From assembly GCA_002284615.2 (NCBI GenBank), contig MU069467.1, forward strand, positions 368,622 to 399,878: DNA of 31,257 nt, in the 5' to 3' direction. Below are positions 27,640 through 31,257 of this stretch, in pieces. Within the stretch, counting starts at the first letter, position 1. Every line of letters starts with the position of its first letter. The notes under the pieces are model-generated. The model was not told where the DNA came from. It saw only the letters and a program-made list of their open reading frames with translations, and did not search any database. The stretch is from Dunaliella salina (taxonomy: Eukaryota > Chlorophyta > Chlorophyceae > Chlamydomonadales > Dunaliellaceae). The translations under genes and the position numbers were made by a program.

Positions 27640-27790
27640 GCAACAGGAAAAAAAGGAGAGAAAAGCAAACAAGGCAGGCAGAGGAACTTCCCCCACATTC
27701 ATTAAGGACAAGGAGACGCATTGGCTCAGAGAGCCGTGAGTCTTTTCCACCCGTGTTCCTCGGGGCCTAGTTCCCCTTGCGTAGCTATTC
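27640..27790 (-). mobile_element. LINE-A 3' tail
   Basis: Minus strand: GGAAAAGACTCACGGCTCTC, TGAGCCAATGCGTCTCC, TTAATGAATGTGGGGGAAG, TTCCTCTGCCTGCC and CTTTTCTCTCC. A close match to the LINE-A 3' UTR. Confidence 0.65.
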
Positions 27791-27947
27791 CTTTTCCACC
27801 GCAAGGATGCACATGCAGAAGGTCACAAAGCAATACGCCACTGTTTCTTCTTGAAGGATGTTCACTCGCAGTTGTGCTGAGGATGAACCAGCAGCCTGCT
27901 GGTGCTCTTCCAGATTTGTACATCCCAGTATTGCAAAAGATCAGCGT

Positions 27948-28092
27948 GCTGCTGATTGTCCAAATGTCAACATCATAGGGATGCAAAGGAACACACAGAG
28001 CAATGCGCTGACGATCTCCACAGTACTACCAGTACAGTACCGCTGATGATTATTGACAACCTGCTGATCACTGCCAAATGTCAACATCACAG
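27948..28092. repeat. diverged 30-bp direct repeat
   Basis: TGCCAAATGTCAACATCACAG (28072) and TGTCCAAATGTCAACATCATAG (27957) share their upstream CTGCTGAT. They are about 115 bases apart. Confidence 0.75.
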
Positions 28093-28099
28093 AGCCAAA

Positions 28100-29150
28100 C
28101 AGGATCACATGGCATTCCCCTGATGACCTGACAAACGTCACACACAACACAGTGCAGTCTGGCAGAGCACGCAACATGCCCCTCGCCATGCTCAACATAT
28201 CCAAGGTCATGTGCAATTAGCAGGGTCAGCATTATGGACAAGCAGGAAAAATGATCGACGGGGTGGAAATACACCCAAATCCACACTCACACCAACCAAA
28301 CCAAACCCACACACCCTCACATGCACACACAATGCTGATGCTGATGCTGTCCATGATGAAGGTAGAGCACCGGAGCAGTGAGTGAAGGATGAGCAGAAAC
28401 AAGCAACTGAAACGCATGAAAAAAAGGGAAAGGGGCATTGCAGATGATGCCAGCGGCAATGGGGATTCTAAAAGGGATGCTCACATGTGGTGAAGGGAAT
28501 GAAATCAAGTGTTTTGTAGGTAGGTACAGCAAGCTGAAGCCCTCAAGTTTCTCAGTGAAAAGGAGAAATTGCTCGGAGCCTGGTGCAGAAAATTAATCAA
28601 GTACCACAGACTTATATATATCTCGATTGCTATTCACTTTCCCGCTTGTAATCGAGAAGACAAGGAAAGGGCAAAAAACCATACACCAATGAAATTGATG
28701 CTGCCCTTGATGTGGCTTTGATGGGGATGCTGGCACACAGTGGTGAATGGGTGAAGCCTCAACCAAAGGGGAGCTTTTAGGGTCTCAAACCTGTAAGCCA
28801 CTTCAAATGCAGCAGTAATAGAATTTCAAATGCAACTCACTTTGCCGCACATGATCAGCAAAGTGAGAGCAACGTCTGACATTCAAGTTCGAGCATACCT
28901 GACACAAACAACTCCAACAGCCTCGCTTCCCTATCAGGGCACAACTCTTTCTCAATTTGTACCCCCCGCAAGTGCAACAAACAGCGCATACATCACCAAC
29001 ATTCAAGGAATCATCATCCACAGGCGACACACACCTAGCAACCATTTCCAAACTATCCTTGCGCAATGCGCATTCCATACATTCCTACGTCAAGACCTGC
29101 ATCAATGCATGAGCGCAACGGTGCCTTTACATCTTAATGTCTGGACAAAG
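28100..29150. other. no gene recognised; one Cys-rich frame
   Basis: A minus-strand frame (29078-28803, 91 codons) has about 14 Cys, including CAVCCTCGGY and CWSCLCQVC. It could be a zinc-knuckle scrap of a mobile element, but no motif spacing matches a family I know. The rest holds nothing definite. Confidence 0.3.
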
Positions 29151-29155
29151 CTATC

Positions 29156-29390
29156 ATGCTGAGCATCCACTCAAATGAGGGCAGTCTGCACGTACATGCC
29201 GAGTGTCCTCTTTTTTGAAGGCAGCCTGCACTTACATGCTGAGCGTCCACTTCCATGAGGGCAGCGTCCGCTAACATGCTGAGCGCACACTTCCATGAAG
29301 GCAGAATCCACTCGGATGCTGTGCGTCTTCTTCTTTGAAGGCAGTGTCCTCCACTTGCGTGCTGAGCGCCCACTTCCATGAAGGCAGTCT
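29156..29390. repeat. 40-bp minisatellite, 6 units
   Basis: Units start at 29156, 29196, 29236, 29276, 29316 and 29359 (the fifth is 43 bp). Consensus begins ATGCTGAGCGTCCACTTCCA and continues with TGAAGGCAG plus a variable 11 bases. Confidence 0.9.
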
Positions 29391-29760
29391 TCTCATCAGC
29401 GGCATCTGTACGCATATGCTTTCATGTGCCATATGCGCCATCACATACCATATACGCGCGCCATCACTTACAAATATGAGGGCAGTCCGCTCATCAGACA
29501 CATCTGTGAGCACATGCCATCATCACTCACTCACCACACAATCGATGGAGCTCTTGCGCCATCGGCTTCCATTTGCATATGCTGTCTGCTCATCAGCAGC
29601 ACCTGTGAAAATATGCCGTCATCACTCAGTCATCACACCATCGATGGAGCCCTTGCATGATCAGCTTCTCACAGAAACAGAGTCTTCTCACAGAAGTGAG
29701 CATGTGCAACCTGCTCATCAGCAGCTTTTTTGAGCATATGCCATCATCACTCATTGATCA
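29391..29760. repeat. approximately 100-bp tandem repeat, 4 units
   Basis: TCATCAG recurs at 29393, 29491, 29590 and 29715. It is followed by (A/G)CACCTGTGAGCA, ATGCCATCATCACTCA and, in two units, CACCATCGATGGAGC. It continues directly from the 40-bp array. Confidence 0.85.
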
Positions 29761-29984
29761 TGTGCAATTTGTGGATCCCACACTGCCAAACAAAACAGTG
29801 GTCTCCTTTGCTGGCACCCTGACCCAAAAGGGAGCACCACTTTGATCAGAGCAACATGCAACACGAAAGTGTAGCGGCCGCTCTCTTGCCATCATCACAG
29901 TGCTGCAGTCCATCAAGCATGCTTTTTTTCCATAATCCATCACCACACCTCGCAAATCACCACTACAATCAAACACATCACAGG

Positions 29985-30660
29985 CTCCTCACAACAGTGC
30001 CACACCAAACCTGCGCGCACTACACGAGTGCCCAGTAAAACCTTCGCAGACCACACGAGTGTACACACATCACAACAGTGCTCAACCACATTGGCACACA
30101 TCACAACAGTGCTCAAAACACACAAGGGCACACCATGCACATGCATACATCACAACAGTGCCCAACATGACGTGTGCACACCACATGAGTGCGCACATCA
30201 CAGCAGTGCCGAACACAATGTGGGCACACCACATAAGTGCTAAAAACACACATGGACACACCGCGTTAATGCATTCATCACATCAGTGCCCAACACCACA
30301 TGTGCACACCACAAAAGTGCACACATTGCAACAGTGCCATACCGGATGGGCACATCACATGAGTTCACACATCACAACAGTGCCCACCACAACATGGGCA
30401 CACGACATTTTTGCACAAAACCTGAGTGCCCAACACAACGCGTGCACACCACATGAATGCAACACACATCGCAACAATGCCCAACACAATGTGTGCACAC
30501 CACATGAGCGCACAAATCACAACAGTGCCCAACACAACGTGTGCACACCGCATATGGCTCAAATCACAATAGTGCCCAATACAGCATGGGCACCCCAAAA
30601 TTTAAACTGCACACGTCACAACCGTGCCACACAGAGTGGGTACATCACATCGCGCACACG
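29985..30660. repeat. 48-bp satellite array
   Basis: About 13-14 diverged units of CACATCACAACAGTGCCCAA followed by CACAACGTGTGCACACCAC and ATGAGTGCA. The + strand is A/C-rich. The 48-bp period is a multiple of three, so long frames on both strands are by-products of the repeat. Confidence 0.9.
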
Positions 30661-30814
30661 ACATGAGGACTTCAAGGTCCGCAGGCCCTCAAGTTTTTGC
30701 TCACTTTTTTCTTCCACTGCACATGCCTGGGATCGCCCTGTACACGCCTGGAATTATCCTCGGAGGCCCAGCGAGGCCTTCATCTTTGCAACTAAATCAG
30801 CCTGGCCGCATCTG

Positions 30815-30935
30815 CCCCAGGTCCTCTTCATGCCAAATTCGAACAGCTGCAGTTAGTCACAGACAGGAATGGCAGACACCCCCAGGTTCTCCTCATGCTA
30901 GATTCTAGCAGCTGCAGGCAGTCATAAACGACAGA
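30815..30935. repeat. 65-bp tandem duplication
   Basis: CCCCAGGT(C/T)CTC(T/C)TCATGC begins at 30815 and 30880. Both are followed by A(A/G)ATTC, AGCAGCTGCAG-like and AGTCA blocks. Confidence 0.85.
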
Positions 30936-30962
30936 GGTGTGAGTACGAGCAGGTACAGGGCC

Positions 30963-31070
30963 AGCATGGTCCACAGAGCTGACAAATGCCAGCACGGTGC
31001 ACAAAGTTGGCAAAGCCAGCATGCTTCACAGAGCTGGCGACAGCCAGTATCACAGCTGTCAAAAGCCAGT
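30963..31070. repeat. 28-bp minisatellite, about 4 units
   Basis: GCCAGCATGGTCCACAGAGC, then TGACAAAT, recurs with variation as GCCAGCACGGTGCACAAAG, GCCAGCATGCTTCACAGAGC and a shortened GCCAGTATCACAGC. Confidence 0.85.
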
Positions 31071-31179
31071 GCCTTGGTATCTCGGCTGTATTCCATACAG
31101 CAGAAGTAGCACTGCTGCCTGCGAGCTTGGACGCATTCATGAATCCTTGCCATCCTTCCCCCCCTCCCCTCACCCTCAC

Positions 31180-31246
31180 CCATACTGCTGTGCAAGCGCC
31201 ACATGCCCACCTCCTTCTTCGCTGCAGTGGACCTAAACAAATTCAT
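31180..31246 (-). CDS. candidate exon at the right edge, unknown gene
   Basis: On the minus strand a TTTAG acceptor (31233) is followed by 53 bases to the donor ATGG|GTGAGG (31180/31179). The frame VHCSEEGGGHVALAQQYG is open. An alternative frame from the ATG at 31246 (MNLFRSTAAKKEVGMW) also reaches the same donor. Codon composition is coding-like in both. No partner exon is visible in the window and the family is unknown. Confidence 0.28.
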
Positions 31247-31257
31247 GCACTCCCCCC

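Noticed and set aside
29985..30660. CRISPR-like array
   Set aside because: Units are contiguous and diverged, with no constant repeat and unique spacers, and the genome is eukaryotic.
30059..30856. 265-codon plus-strand ORF
   Set aside because: It follows the 48-bp satellite; there is no codon bias or domain, and the opposite strand is also partly open.

Overview
The window looks like nuclear DNA of a unicellular green alga. A chlorophyte with an intron-rich, repeat-rich genome, such as a Dunaliella-like volvocalean, fits best, but the species is an inference. The reasons are short exons in long introns, CA/GT microsatellites, TGTAA-type poly(A) signals and many decayed LINE copies. There are no bacterial operons, no rRNA genes and no CRISPR array. 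A 509-base run of N lies at 18924-19432.

One complete gene can be rebuilt. It is a seven-exon minus-strand gene (20907 down to 15305) whose 203-residue product is an RlmH-family SPOUT rRNA methyltransferase with a likely organelle transit peptide. Its exons are far too short to appear as long ORFs; I joined them by hand from splice sites, reading phase and family motifs. Its first intron is of GC-AG type, and a (TG)35 tract begins 7 bases after its stop codon. The left edge (89-367, plus strand) holds the last exon of an unrecognised gene. Coding-like exons of unknown genes also occur at 8986-7964 (minus), 12388-12457 (plus), 5674-5935 (strand unclear) and perhaps 31246-31180 (minus).

Most of the rest is transposon debris. 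(i) LINE-A: minus-strand 3' ends with a C-terminal SNPPDPH peptide, a conserved 3' UTR and a CTTTT-rich tail, at 9500, 12750, 13020-14770, 17890, 24225, 27100 and 27640. (ii) LINE-B: 3' ends in both orientations, with a 3' UTR stem-loop whose arms covary between copies. (iii) LINE-C: two 3' ends, at 11295-11710 and 25420-26559, ending in (TAATC)n and (TAAATC)n. (iv) Four tRNA-like SINEs with A and B boxes. (v) Two kinds of terminal-inverted-repeat element: a 1.43-kb element at 1391-2821 packed with the palindromic word TCTGATTCAGA, and two copies of a CAGGAGGGTA-ended element, one spanning the N gap inside intron 2 of the RlmH gene.

Layout: 1-1330, terminal exon and probable 3' UTR. 1391-5015, TIR element, SINE and LINE ends. 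5016-9000, sparse, with coding-like exons and a long hairpin. 9200-14770, LINE graveyard, including one LINE-A holding three nested insertions. 15018-21188, the RlmH gene from poly(A) signal to TATA box. 21330-27800, microsatellite, duplications, TIR element, SINE and LINEs. 27900-31257, minisatellites and a 48-bp satellite, with a possible exon at the far right.
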